A DNA stretch of 64,000 nt from contig JAKTNV010000005.1 of the NCBI GenBank assembly GCA_022747635.1, positions 39,893,738 through 39,957,737 on the forward strand, read 5' to 3'. Below the pieces are notes generated by a model. It saw nothing but the letters and a program-made list of their open reading frames with translations. It did no database searches and was not told the origin of the DNA. How positions within the stretch are numbered: the first letter of the stretch is position 1; every line of letters starts with the position of its first letter. Made by a program: the position numbers and the translations under genes. This DNA is from Hetaerina americana (Eukaryota; Arthropoda; Insecta; Odonata; Calopterygidae). Shown piece after piece: positions 46,469 through 59,115 of this stretch.

Positions 46469-46719
46469 TATTAAACAGGGTGTCAAAGCAGTCCTAAAGT
46501 TTCACCTCTAAAAGAGGAATGGCTTGTTGAACGTCTAGTACTATTCCTATGACAAGCAAATTGTCGACAGAAACACTATTAATTTTTTCATTCATATCTT
46601 GCAATCATTCGTAGAGTTGTCTTCGTTACGGCGTTTCCTCCGATTTACTTGTGACGCTTTCACTTCAGGAGTTATAAAGAAACGTGAAATAGAAGTGTTG
46701 TCCCCAATAATAATACTTG
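46469..46719. other. spacer
   Basis: Nothing recognised. Confidence 0.4.
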
Positions 46720-47110
46720 TATATCCTTACACAGCGTCTTCCTTCAAGGTTCTTTCGCCGGATTAGTTTCCCGCCTCAGTTTATCATTTCTCTTTGTACT
46801 TCCTCCTACCTAATTTCATTTGCATACTTCCGTTTCCTTCTCTTACCTATCTTCGTGATATTCACTTCTATAACCCACGGCTTTCTTGTACTTTTCTTAT
46901 TTATTAATCCCATTGTTTCATTTGCGCTTTTTATCTTGAGATATTCCCATGTTTCTACAATTGTACCTGATTTTCGGTCTTCACTCAAAATATTTTACAC
47001 TGTCACCTGGTACTCGTTTCCGTTCCAATAAATGCATCCACATTCCATTTTCTCATCCGTCTTTCCTATTTCATCCACTTGAATCTAACGCTTCAATTCA
47101 GTAGCCCTAA
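46720..47110 (-). mobile_element. RTE-like LINE fragment (endonuclease-RT linker)
   Basis: On the minus strand 46988-46806 reads ETWEYLKIKSANETMGLINK, then STRKPWVIEVNITKIGKRRK. The pattern W-x-x-L-K ... A-x-E-x-x-G ... R-K-P-W ... R-R-K is typical of the region between endonuclease and reverse transcriptase in RTE/BovB-type and related LINE proteins. The neighbouring codons on either side are broken. Neither the catalytic motifs nor a 3' tail can be seen, so this is an internal relic. Family assignment is tentative. Confidence 0.5.
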
Positions 47111-50100
47111 ATTATGATCTGGATCCGCTTCCAATCTCGGGAAATTGCGTACATTAGTCGCGCTTTTTGACAATAAATATAGATGTGAAAATATATTGTA
47201 TTTTTTATCAAGGCATCCATTCTTCTATCAACAACAACAATTGCAATAAGTAAATCTTCACTCGGATTTTCCGTTTAATTGCCAAATGGCAGGTTTCTTC
47301 AGAGCTTCATAACATACTCGTGGCAGTCTGCAGAGTGAATGTTGATATATTTGCCTTTCTGAAGAACATTCCAAGCCTTCCTTCCCGCCACTTCCCTCTC
47401 TCACGTCTTAAGAGAGGCCGTCCTGTCTTCTCCCCGGAACCCCGGTTACCAGATTCCCACACTTATCGCATTGCCGACACTCTTTACCTCGTGAGCAGCC
47501 TAGCGTCGTGAACCGCATCGCAATCGCTCTCGAACCCGGACATTGGACGGCTCCAGAGGACGGAGGGAGTGGAGGAGTCATTGACGACGGGACGGGTAGT
47601 CAAGTGCTGGGTGATTAAACAGGGCTGATGAGAATTCTCGCAGCCAGGACACGCACAAATCTAACGCTATCTAAAAAAAATAAGCATTGGCAGAGAGGGA
47701 GAAAAAAGAAACGTCGAAATAGTTATGCACGCGGTCAGGAGGAATAGTTACTCCTGGTAAGCAATATACTTGCATGCATATTAGCACGGATGGAATCAGT
47801 CATATCCATTCCACATTGCCCAAATTCGAAATTGAAAGTATGCTTTGATTTTTCTGGTTTAAATTTTAAACCTTTTATGCACACTGTAAAAATTATTTTC
47901 GTTTAAAGTTCTTAGATTTCTCGGTCAACTCAATCTTCCTCCATGTAAACCAATACATGCGCCAATTCCATCTGGAGTACATGTGTAAACCTATCTATAT
48001 CAAATCCAAATAAATAATTATTACTGATAACCACGCATAAAATATTATCCTTTTAACTGACATATTCAAATAAATTAATTGAGAATTAAGCCCAAACTTG
48101 TTTTTGCTGCTAACTCGCACGCCTAAGATAACGAAATTTTTTATTAGTTTTCAGCAATAAATTTGATGATTGGTAGTGCATAATTGGGATACGAATCTCT
48201 TAAAAAATTTAATATACTTATAGACAAAGCCATTGTTTCAAAATCAGATCTCTTGCGGGCCAAATAGTTCTATTAATATTCCATTCGCATTATATCACTC
48301 AGTTTTGGCTGGTTCTCGATTGCTGAGATTATTTTATTCATTTTGAATAAGTACATATAAAACTGGACTTGGTCAGACGAAGAAGAGAAATCAGGAAAAC
48401 CGGAAGTAGTCTGCCATTGACAAAACTCTCCCGGGGTCCTAGGAAATTGCTTTGCTAATGTCACCACTTTGAAATAAGGTCCTCCCCGCACAGCTCTCTC
48501 AGTGAGACATGTCCAACCATTTGATAACCGTTGCCCTTGGCATTCGATCTAGGCCCTCCGTGTGGGTATCTTATATATTAAGCAGCGATTCAGTGCCTTC
48601 CTATGAGATAATTTCACTCGACAAAGCATAGGTTCTTATATTATACATATATTTGAATAAAGTACTTTGCTAAAATTATTCCATCTCTCCATTCCAGATT
48701 GCTAAAAACAGATGGGAATTCCGCCGAAGACGAAGAGACAAGACAATACCCTGACTCATTTTAAGAATATAGGAAAAAAGAGGGCACTGAAGATTACTTA
48801 TGATGCCAGTGAAATTATTCCAGTCCCATCCTATATCGGCAATTCAAATCACTCGGTTAAAATAAGATGAACGGACTTTAGCATGGAAAAATTAAAATAT
48901 TATTTCATCCCTTGCACGATTCACAGTTGAGGAAAATTAAAAATTGAGTCAACTTAAAGCTTTGATTGAAACCTTATTATAAACGGACATTCCTATCACG
49001 TTACCTTAACCAGCAGTTGCATAGTATAGGATGGTACACCCACACCCCTGCCACTCACTCCGTGGTTACTCAAAGGGTATACTGCGGATGAAGACAGTCT
49101 TAGAGTCTTTGATAGGGTCTCTCAGGTCGAAAAACAGTTCATTTTAATTTTGTCACCTCGTGGGCAGAAAAGAGTATTCATTGATTTTCATTATTTTAAA
49201 GCGAGGCATAATGGATTAGTTAGAAACATAATAAAAATAAAAATTCCAGGGAAAACCTTATGAGGAAGACAAAGAGAAAAAGATTAGGTCAAATTAAAAT
49301 GAACCTAAGACAGAAAATGCTATCACTTTGTGAGAGACTTAACACTCAGCAGAGAAAAATGTACGGCTACAATACATCACTCTTAGAATTGAAATACCGA
49401 TGATGATGTTTACAGCAGAATGCGGATATTTGAGAGAATTTGGTACAAAATGGGCATTAAGAAAGCGACTAATAAACAGGAAACATGGGTATGACTCACG
49501 AGTCATAAAATAAATCTCTCTAACTAGTAATAACAAAATTCAGATACAAAAATATAAAATTAATGAATGACCTCGGAGTAAGTAAAAGCGTGAAAATGGC
49601 TATGCCACGATTTCAAGCGAGGTTGAGAACGAAACCTTCGCGAAAAAAATCACCTCTTATTTAAAAAGATGATTCCACCAGGCCACCCATTGTAGCGAGG
49701 GCATCCCTAAGGTAGCTTCTCACATCCTCTCAACCATATTATGAACGTCCTTGAATTGCCAAAGTAAGGATTTCCTTTCCAGACGAGAAGTAATCACTAC
49801 CCGAAGCTGCCGAGGTTGCCGACAAAGAGAGAGAAGGGCTTCCTAAAAATAAGTATGAACCGAGTTCTTCATATTGGAAGGAAATGAAAGCCATTACAGC
49901 CCAGTTGAGAAGGGAAAAAATACTTCAAATGATAACGGGAAAATTGGAAGAACAGTGCTGGCACGCTGTTTTTCTTCGCCTTGTCACTTCTCCAAAAACA
50001 TTAATGACATCAAAGACTAAAGAAATTATGACACCTCAAACTTCCAACGTCTCCGATTACAGTGTTGTACCTCAGGACTTCAACAGGTAATTACTTATAG

Positions 50101-50200
50101 TGACACGGTGCCTCCGAAATACCTATTTCTCTTGAGAGGTAAAACGTAAATTACATAGAACAAAGCGGTAAAGAAGTCATGAATACTTGATGCGTAAAAG
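47111..50200. other. AT-rich intergenic sequence
   Basis: About 3 kb with no recognised gene or repeat. Confidence 0.35.
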
Positions 50201-51310
50201 CAAATAACTCAGCCTGAACAATACCGACGGGATCCCTCCCTTGGCGTACACCGTACTCCAAGATTCCGTTTATTCCAAACGAAATTTTTTTTCCGCGTAA
50301 AGCAAAAAGAAATCCGTGATCCACCACGAATTATCTCACGGAGTCACGTCCGCGCCCGGTGTTACCAGCCACTCTACAGTGAGGAAAAAGAACGCGACAC
50401 CCCCGTCACTACGCGCGAGAGAAAAATGTGCCCTCATTGGCGTCCTCAAGCTTCTCACTTTGTGGTCCCCTCTCCCTCTCTCTTTCCCCCCCACCCTTGG
50501 CTCCCCTCCCGCCACCCTTGAAAGCTCCTCAAGACGGGAGAAAAGCGGATCGCGTGGGGAAAAATTCGGAGGAGATGAGGGGGATAATGGAAATACCGGA
50601 CCAAAGAGCGAAATCGGAGAGGATAGCACCGGGGAAAAAAATTAAAGCGGGGCAGTAATCGGAAAATGAATTGACGAAATGGCGGAGGAGGCACTAAATA
50701 AGAACGCGAGGGACGAAGGAGATGGGACGAGGAGATTCGGAAAGGATGGATGAAAGAAGAAGAGTAATCCGTTTTGACTCAAACATGGTGAGATACGATT
50801 TGCAAAGAGACCTCTCCTACGCTCATCCTCTTCTCCTCCCCCTGCTGGGTTTGGGAGGAGGATGGGAGTGAGGAGCACTAAAGGAGGCCAGATCTCGTGA
50901 AAAGGGGAGGAGTTGAGGGGGTCGGGCCGGGAAGGGAGCGAGGGGGTTGGACGGTCTTAGAGGTGAGAGGAGCTGTTGGGGGTGGAGAGGGTAGGGAGGA
51001 TTGGGCTTATCTTCAATTTCTCCCCGTCGCAGAAGCCATTTTCCACACAAGCCACTCCACTCAGAGACGCTATATCTCCGTCGCAACCTCCAGCCACCCT
51101 CCTCTCCTCGGATTGTCCTCCTTATTACCGTTCCCCTGCAACCTCCCTCCCGTTCCCCCTTCACCCCCTCCCTACCTCTCCTTCATTCCTTTCAGAAACC
51201 ACCTTTTCTTTCTCCCTTCATCTTCCTCCCTCCTCTTCCCCACATGCGACAGCTTGCTTAATTTGTTCAACCCGCGTCTTCTCCCCCGACGGGACTGAAG
51301 TGCAGCAATT
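50201..51310. other. GC-rich, strand-asymmetric block
   Basis: Pyrimidine-rich at 50450-50530 and 51040-51290, purine-rich between. Long open frames on both strands (up to 133 codons) have simple composition. No domain is recognised. It could be a regulatory or low-complexity region. Confidence 0.35.
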
Positions 51311-53365
51311 GTGGTGATCACGTTAAGTCAGTGAGTTCCGCCGCAGAGTAATAATGTCAGACGTATTGGTACAAGGATATGACAAAAAACGTAATTTAAT
51401 AAATTTCAATATTTCCTCGAGACGATAATGAAAATATCAGTAGAAATTACATCCATAAAACAAGTAATTAATCAAGTTTAGTGCAGATTATAAGAAACAA
51501 ATATATTATCACCAATTGCGAAAAAACTCGAATCGCAACGAAGTCCATTACAAGATAATCATCACTGGTATTATAGGTAATTATTTGCTATTTGCTTGTT
51601 TGGTATTTATTGAAAGTATATGATAGCAGTTTGAGGAGATCGATCAGGTCCATTTTGATGACGCCGGTGGGCGTTTATTGCGTCGCGGAGACTGAGGTCA
51701 TAACGCATCCTACGCTCATTAAAACCCTAATTTCAGGAGAACCTAACATTTATGTCCTAAATGGAACTCGAAACTACGATCTCAAATATAATTTCGAGCA
51801 AGTAGCTAAAATATGTTAAATGTCAAGTCAAAAGCTGCTCCATGTATAAAAACGGGATATTATTCTGGCTTGCTTACCGAACTTCTTCCTTGGCATTCTA
51901 TTAAACATTCAATGATAGAAATTCTACAGCACAAGAAAAAGGTAAATAACGTTTCTCTTAAAGTGTATGTATACTCCAGGAGGATTCGAATTTTAACCCA
52001 AAAGATTCGATCTGTTGACTCGTTTCTGCGCTTGTAAAATTATTTTTTATTCGTTTCTTCATTTCGCACAAACTCACTCCACTTCACTATTTCTTCTTTG
52101 GCAATTGCTTTCTCAACTTTGAGCAAACGTTGGGTCGAAATATATCGATTATTTTGGTTCAATAGGGTCGTTAGACCGCGCTTTGACTAATTACTCTTTT
52201 ATTAAGTGCTGATTCCTGTACGTAGGCCTGTCCTTACTCTTTTCTCTCTCGGCATCATTAACTACGTCTCTGGAGTTAAGTGGAATTTAATGCCCTTGCT
52301 CCTGTTTTTAGTTTTGCTGCCTCTTGCTTGATAAATAACCTCTAGGAAATCACGCTATTTTTTTTCACTCGCCACGGGATTAAATAATTTCTGCAATTGC
52401 TTTTACTAAACTAAAAATAGCTCATGATTCAACAATTTCAAAGTTTAAAAATTATTCGAATTAAAATCACTGCAATGAGCATTAGCGGATAACTCCGTGG
52501 ATAAAGCTATTGTCACGGTATCGCCCACAGTTTCTATGAATTTTTAAAAATAGCTACAGTATTTTGAAAAACACTTCCACTAAGGTACACAAAAGTCAAG
52601 ATCTTAAGAAAAGCCATTCTCAAGACCCAAAGATACAGATTTAAAATGAAAATTGGTAGCTGAATTGTTTCTTCCATAGCTGCAATATCTTCCCTCTCAT
52701 CTTTAAACCACCGGTGTTTCACCATATCATGTTCAGTAACGGCTGGCATTTAACTATTTTTAAAAATATTTTGAAAAATTAACCTGGCTCAAGGTTTACA
52801 ATGTTATGAGCTTGCTCTTTCATAAACGGCAACCAGGACGTCCAAGAAACTAAAAATAATAGGCAATGCAGTCTAACAGTGTTGAATTTGCATGAATATG
52901 TACTCAAATAGCAAGTATCCATAATTATGCTTGACAATATCCATCATAGAGAGCACTCGAATTTTTAAATTTAAATTGATCTCATTTACTAAATTTTATT
53001 TTCACATTTTTCTTCTAAAGATAATTATTTTCTCTGCTTCATTCATTGTGGCGCCTTTGTATTTTCTGATCGTCTCTCAAAGAATCGCAGTTTAAAACAT
53101 CAACTAGGGCGTGGACGCTGAGGCTGCATTGGGAACTTTAACTAGGATTGCAGCATTAATTTAGTCGCAGATTCATCCAACCACGAACAACAGAAATTAT
53201 CTTGGACTAATTAGTAAATCCAATAGCAAGTAATTGATATCGATAAACACTTTTGGTGGTGAGAGATTAGCGTGGATCGCTACGCTAACTTCGTGAACCT
53301 ATGGAAGACTAAGATTCCTTGATTCAAGGGATTAAAGTTAATACATGATCCTTTCATTTATCCTC
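51311..53365. other. AT-rich intergenic sequence
   Basis: No gene recognised. Confidence 0.35.
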
Positions 53366-53372
53366 TTACAGA

Positions 53373-53400
53373 ACCAAGAAGAGCGCTCGCTCTTCTTGGT
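53373..53400. repeat. perfect short hairpin
   Basis: ACCAAGAAGAGC, a 4-base loop, and its exact reverse complement. Confidence 0.8.
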
Positions 53401-53960
53401 AGTTATTTCCTAAATATAATGTCCACCTTCGATCCACCGTAACCTCTTTTCTTTCCTCCCTTAGCCTCCCAAGGGGCTTATAATTTTTTTCCCACCGTGA
53501 GCCAGCAACCGCACGGATCAGGATAAGCTGAGGAAAGACGCTCAAGGCGGTGAGGGGCGAAGGGGTTTGTGGCATGCGGGGTGGGCAGGACTATGGGGGA
53601 AGCGAGATGGCGGAGGACCCGATGCGCGGGACGTGATCACACTCGAGCGAGCGGCGAATTAGCGAGAGAGAGAGAGAGGCGACGCACACGCCTACCACCC
53701 CACACATCCTCTCCCCTCCGTGGAAAGGCAGCCACCACCACACCCTCTCTCCCCCCCGAAAACCTCCAGCATGCGGGCGGGTCCATTGCGCGTCGACCCC
53801 GCAGGAAGATTTCTTGTTGGAATGGACGAAAACCTCGTGGCAACGGATAGAGAGAACGAAAGGGAGGTGGGTAGTTATGTTGGGAGAACGAAGGGTGCCC
53901 TGGTGTAAAGAGATAGTTGGGTAAGAGTGCAGGGGATGAAAGCAAGACAACTGAAGTGGG
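53401..53960. other. GC-rich block with (GA)n
   Basis: CpG-rich, with a (GA)n run at 53662-53677. Overlapping frames on both strands, none recognised. Confidence 0.3.
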
Positions 53961-55045
53961 TGTGGTGATGCTGTCAGTCACGCGATCAAATAGCGACAAT
54001 CATAATTATTTTACGTGATCTACCCTTTGAAGGCACTTTTCAGGGAAACTTTTCAGGCCATTCTACCATAGGTTACTCCAAGATTTAACGACCAATACGC
54101 CAAGAGACACAGTTTTCCATGCACAGTCATTCCTTCCCAAAACCTCTCATAGCCTGCCCCATTCATGTGATAAGAATATTCCCATATTTCACATTAATCT
54201 CTTTTAATGTATCCTTACCATAAAATAACATAAGCGATAATGGAATCAAAAAATATCTAAATTTGCCGAGACAACGTTATCGAACTTCATATTAAAAAAT
54301 AATTAAAGCGAAAGCAGTGATAAAAAATAAAATAAAATTGACTTAATATCTTTGTGAAATTTAATATACAAAAATAAAAATAATAAATTAATAAGTGAGA
54401 ATATTGGACAACTTGAGACCGAAGACCGTCTCCTTGGCAATGGATAAAGATTAGGAATTGAAGCCTGTTGGGGTGGTGACACTCGAGGGACATTGGGGAA
54501 AATGGAAAGAGGAAATGAACAAAAGCATCGGTGAGATCAGTAATTCTTTAGTGAAACTTCCTCAAAAGCATAAAAGAAAATAATTTGTCCTCATTTCAGT
54601 AATTAGAATTCACTCTTTGTGAGAGGAGATTGCACTGGGAAAAAATTATCGGTTACACCAAGATTCGTTTCTTGGATCTCCCAGTTTGTTGGCTACTCTG
54701 ACGAATTTTGCACCCTCACCCATTACGCATAGGTCTGCTGTTCGTTATGTAAGTTACACTTAGGTCAGCCCAAACGGCTGACGTGGATTGTTTTCCATTC
54801 CTATGTGCTTCAAAATAAGTCAATTCTAAGGAAATTGAGGCGGTAAATCTTGTCATTTGATTTTGCTTTCAAAAAATGCACTATAAATCCTCTGTCAGAG
54901 GAGTATTCATAGAGAATTAATCAACTACCCACTATTACGTTGGTATACGGCAGATAGCATACTGCGCTTACCAAAAGTCTAAAAGAAGACATCCTTGGAC
55001 GTAGAGTGTGAAAATGACCAAACTCTGTCTGACCAAAAGACGGTT
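53961..55045. other. AT-rich intergenic sequence
   Basis: Nothing recognised. Confidence 0.35.
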
Positions 55046-55053
55046 CCTAATGA

Positions 55054-55442
55054 GTGTGGTTACATCAACCTACAGGATGTGTCCCAAAAATAGATATAAC
55101 TCTCGTCTTTTTCGACTCAAAAGGCGTTATCCACAAAGAGTTTGTGCCGAAGGGACATAAAGTGCACAGTGCGTTTTACGTGGGAGTCCAAGAAAGGCTG
55201 CAGAAAAGAGTACAACGTGTTAGGAAGGACACCATTTTGGAACTTTCATAATCAATCTTTTTATAATTAATACATATGTACATATACATATTAATACCAT
55301 TATCATTATCATAATCTCAGAGGCCGTGAGGAGGCGCCTGAACGAGGTTCCCGTCGGCGACTTCCAGGAAACGTACCGCGACTGGCAAAGGCGATGGTAT
55401 CGGTTTGTCGATGCCCAAGAATGCTATCTTGAAGAATTTTAG
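55054..55442 (+). pseudogene. mariner transposase relic, two pieces
   Basis: The plus frame 55054-55251 includes LVFFDSKGVIHKEFVPKGHK and FYVGVQERLQKRVQRVRKD, the middle of a mariner catalytic domain, closely parallel to FFDSEGVVHKE and YYVDVLGRLRKRV in the 1111-2028 element. After a gap and a frame change, 55317-55442 reads RRRLNEVPVGDFQETYRDWQ and RRWYRFVDAQECYLEEF with a stop, the C-terminal end of the same lineage. The HDN-PCH and YSPD catalytic motifs that should lie between are deleted. No TIRs were identified. Confidence 0.75.
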
Positions 55443-57105
55443 TAGTCCGTACTTTGCTCTGTAATGAATTTTTTCCGGATTTATTCAACTTATTTTTGAG
55501 ACAGACCACGTAAGTATTATCTGCGAGAGTTTAAAAAGGAGGCTCTATGAAAATTGGCTCGTTTATTTGATGTTTATACGAAATTTAATCTCAATAGGTT
55601 CTTTTAAAAGGCATTTCTTATTTGTCTTAATCAGCGTTTTCGCAAAAGACAGTCATTTAAATTGAAAAAAATTTCTCTTCGGTTCCGCGTAACAATTCAG
55701 TTAATTTTTTTAAGCTTTTCATCTAGTAGAAAATTCTGAACACTATCTTTTTGACAATACGGATAAATGGAATTCATAAAATTAAGTGCTCCCTTAGCAT
55801 CTTTTGGATAAAAAAATTAATAATTTCAAAACTTGATACTTTGGGATGCGTAAATGACAATGCAATCAACAACAATAATAATGCCAAAATATCTTGACAT
55901 TTTTTTCCTTTTTTCGTCAGTAGCTATGAGCCCAAAATTATTAAGTACCTTACGAGTCTCAGCGGTATTTATACACCAAATTTCAAGAATTAACATATTA
56001 AGTGTGATATAATAATGATGCAATACGATCCTAGAACTTTTTATACTCATTAACTTGACAAGTTTCTCCACGACTGCGTCCCTCACCTGGGGAGTACTGG
56101 TTCACTGCCTTCCGAGAATATTTTTTCGTTAATAAAAAGTATTTCAAAAGATCTTACGTTTGACAAGGTCATTATTTACCATTATGGTGCTTACCAAACA
56201 TTTTGAAGAATTTTTTGCAAATCTAACAGCAGAATTTTAAAGTGCCTTTAAAGAAAAAAAACAATTATTTAATTTAATGAAGGATCAACGTGATCATAAT
56301 GTAAGCCCTATCATAAGGTTTCCACGGAATTATATCTCCATAATTAGAATTAAACGCATTTGGCTCAATTATAAAATTACCACATACATTTATCGAGATA
56401 ATTTGATATGATTCATCGCTTACATCCTCTGACTCGCTAGAAATACACATGAAATTCACGCGGCTAGCGGATTTGTACGAGTCCCGTGAGTCAAGCGTTG
56501 TCCCCATAACGTTCCGCGAGAGGAAAGGGTCGAAAACAGACTTGCAATTCAACAAAGGGAGCGAGAGGAGGGGACCCAGGAGGAACTACAATGGAGACGG
56601 GAAAAGAATGGGAGGAAATATTTATGCGGGGAGAAGGGAAAAGTTTATTCATCTATAAAAGGGCGAGCAGTGCTGTCAACTGGTGAGATTTGTGATTGGC
56701 GCTAGTTCCACTATAAAAGGACGCTATAAAAGAGTTAAATCGTAAGCTATTGCGCCTCCAATTTATGGGGTAAGAATTATAAAAGACCAATCTCACGTAG
56801 TGGGCTGGGGTGAAAAACATTTTTGAAAGTGATATATTCGACAAATGACCTAGTATCCCAAGTAAAAATCAAAATACTCAAATGGGAACTCAATGGTATA
56901 CAGGATAGATAGTCACAAAATAGTAAAAGAAGTATTAGAAGGGAGTTTTATGGTAGGAATGGTAATTGGGTAAACACGAATAGAGAGGAGTAAATAGTGT
57001 TGAAAAACCCCTTAACAATTGTCACTGACTGAATAATGGTCGCCCTGGAAGGGAGCGCAAGGCAGGGAGATCCCTATTTCAGCATTTGCACTATGCAAAT
57101 CGTGA
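55443..57105. other. AT-rich intergenic sequence
   Basis: No gene recognised; 56450-56640 is slightly purine-rich. Confidence 0.35.
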
Positions 57106-57284
57106 ATGGAAACTTATTTATTTACATGTGTGTAAGTTAAAAAGGTTTTTGCATGAATGTAGACGCCACTATGGGTGTAGGTTTGCATAAATATGTTGAT
57201 TTTGCATGTGATATTGTTCTCTTTTACGGGAGGTGACCTAACATCCCCCGCCACACGGGGTATCATGTAGATGTAGATGAATAC
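57106..57284 (+). mobile_element. LINE 3' UTR and tail, CR1/L2-like family, copy 2
   Basis: Shares with 36480-36655 the terminal order ATGAATGTA..., CATGTGATATTGTT-like AT/T tract, a GGTG-CCTA-CA-CCCCCGCCACAC motif (57235 on), GGGGTAT and a (GTAGAT)n tail at about 57270-57282. No coding part remains. Confidence 0.7.
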
Positions 57285-57306
57285 TCCTAACCAGAATACG
57301 TGAATG

Positions 57307-57430
57307 TGTGTACATCTACATCAATGCCCTGCGAGCCACAAAAAAGGTGTGTGGCAGGGGGTATCTTTGAAGTATACAAAATCCCTATTATTGTAGAACT
57401 AGTCGATATCCGCCAACCAAACAAACCTGT
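57307..57430 (-). mobile_element. LINE 3' tail, same superfamily, opposite strand
   Basis: Read on the minus strand, CCCCCTGCCACACACCTT, then GCAGGGCATTGATGTAGATGTA ends at 57307. This is a diverged version of the GCCACACGCCC...GTAGATGTAGAT terminus at 36655 and 57284. Its 5' limit is uncertain. Confidence 0.65.
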
Positions 57431-58638
57431 TTTTTTACTGGTTTGATATTTGATTAAATAAAAGAGAATCATTTCCTTTTCCACTGAGATAATTTTGGTA
57501 TCAAGGACTTAAAAACATTTTCTTTTGCCATAAAATTTAGCGATAATAATAAACAGAAACCAAATACATTTGAATCATCGGAGAACAATTGTGGATAAAC
57601 CTCGCGTTAATTAATATCCATATTTCGGATTGCTCACCAAGATAATCCTAATGATTTCTTTTTAATTGCATTCTCATAGGAGTTATTTTTTAAACTCCTA
57701 TGCAAAATCAGTTCAATTATATTGAGAACGGCAAAAGTAGAATGTATTACAAACAGGAACGCTTCCTGCGTTTATAATACTCATAAAATAAATAGTATCG
57801 ACCTTTGAAACGCCTCCTGAGTGTCAAACGCTGAAAAGAGATGCTGACTATACGAAAATCAAACGCTTACTACAGACACAAACGGGAACACAACGGTGAC
57901 GCAGCTATGAAAATCATACTGGGGGGGTAAGCAAAGGGATCTTCAAAGTCGTCGATGGAGCAGTAGGAGAAGGAAACCAAAATAGGCCGAAATTGAGGCC
58001 ATCCCGTTGAGGCAGAAGATGATTAAGCCCAAGTCTGTCGATGCAATATTTTTTTCACCCCTTCCCCCGAGGGGGCCATCCCAAAAAAGAGGTTGTGCAA
58101 CAGGGAGGGGGGTGGGGAAATATGGAGTGGGAAAAGAGAGACAGAAGGAAACATAAGCGGGATACGAAGAATGGGGGTGGTTTCTCGAGGGAAGCGACAG
58201 ATCGTCGTCGCAAGGGGGAGGGTTGATTTCAATGACAAGCGCGTGAGAAATGAGCGAAGAGGGGCCCTTTGGAAGGATACGTGGGTAGATGCAGGAATGA
58301 ATGAGACGGTGGAGCGGAAGGGGCTTACTTATTTAAAAAAAGGGGATGACATGGGGGAGTGGAACCTAGGAGATATACGGATAAAGGATACTAAGTACGA
58401 AGGGTGGGTTTCCAAAAGAATGCCATTCATTCGAAGAACCAATGGAAGCCTTGTATTTTTCAGAGATGCAATCATGATAAGTAATGAATTATGCCTCAGT
58501 AATTTATCAAGAGTGATCTACGAAGATTACTAGGAGCTCATTTTGATTTATATATAACGGGAATATTCAGAAGTATTACTTTCCAACGATACAAGTAGGT
58601 GTGTATAATATATGTATTATATACTCGATTATACATAC
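57431..58638. other. intergenic sequence
   Basis: A 146-codon open frame at 58093-58533 has no recognised domain and overlaps purine-rich DNA; not called as a gene. Confidence 0.3.
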
Positions 58639-58643
58639 ATATA

Positions 58644-58649
<6 letters not shown>

Positions 58650-58680
<31 letters not shown>

Positions 58681-58702
58681 TATATATATGTGTGTGTATA
58701 TA

Positions 58703-58765
<63 letters not shown>

Positions 58766-58778
58766 GTGTGTGTATATA

Positions 58779-58866
<88 letters not shown>
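58650..58866. repeat. (TA)n microsatellite with (TG)n islands
   Basis: About 215 bases. Two near-identical units carry TATATATGTGTGTGTATATATATGTA (58684-58711 and 58759-58787), so the array has been partly duplicated in blocks. Confidence 0.95.
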
Positions 58867-58899
58867 ACACTTTTCTGAAATTCTCACGGACGTGAATAA

Positions 58900-59049
58900 T
58901 AATGAATAAAATTTAGCACTAGTGGACACAGACAAAAACCGAGAAACATACAAAAAAGAAAGAACACCAAACAAGTTTCTTTTCTTTTTTGTAAGTTTTT
59001 GTGTGTTGATTTTGTCTGTTTCTACTACTCTACAAGCGAAATTTTATTC

Positions 59050-59053
<4 letters not shown>
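58900..59053. mobile_element. foldback/MITE-like element between two (TA)n arrays
   Basis: Ends match as inverted repeats over TAATGAATAAAATTT (15 bp). Inner segments also pair: ACAGACAAAA with TTTTGTCTGT, and AAACATACAAAAAAG with CTTTTTTGTAAGTTT (14 of 15). The whole 154 bp can fold on itself. It is flanked by (TA)n on both sides, consistent with insertion into a TA array. Confidence 0.6.

Positions 59054-59059
<6 letters not shown>

Positions 59060-59106
<47 letters not shown>
59060..59106. repeat. (TA)n microsatellite
   Basis: Pure TA run immediately right of the foldback element. Confidence 0.95.

Positions 59107-59115
<9 letters not shown>

Noticed and set aside
58093..58533. 146-codon plus-strand frame
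   Set aside because: Basic/Gly-rich first half from purine-rich DNA; the second half is more protein-like but matches no family I know.
58538..58895. Open frames of repeating Tyr-Ile
   Set aside because: Translations of the (TA)n microsatellite, open in several frames on both strands.
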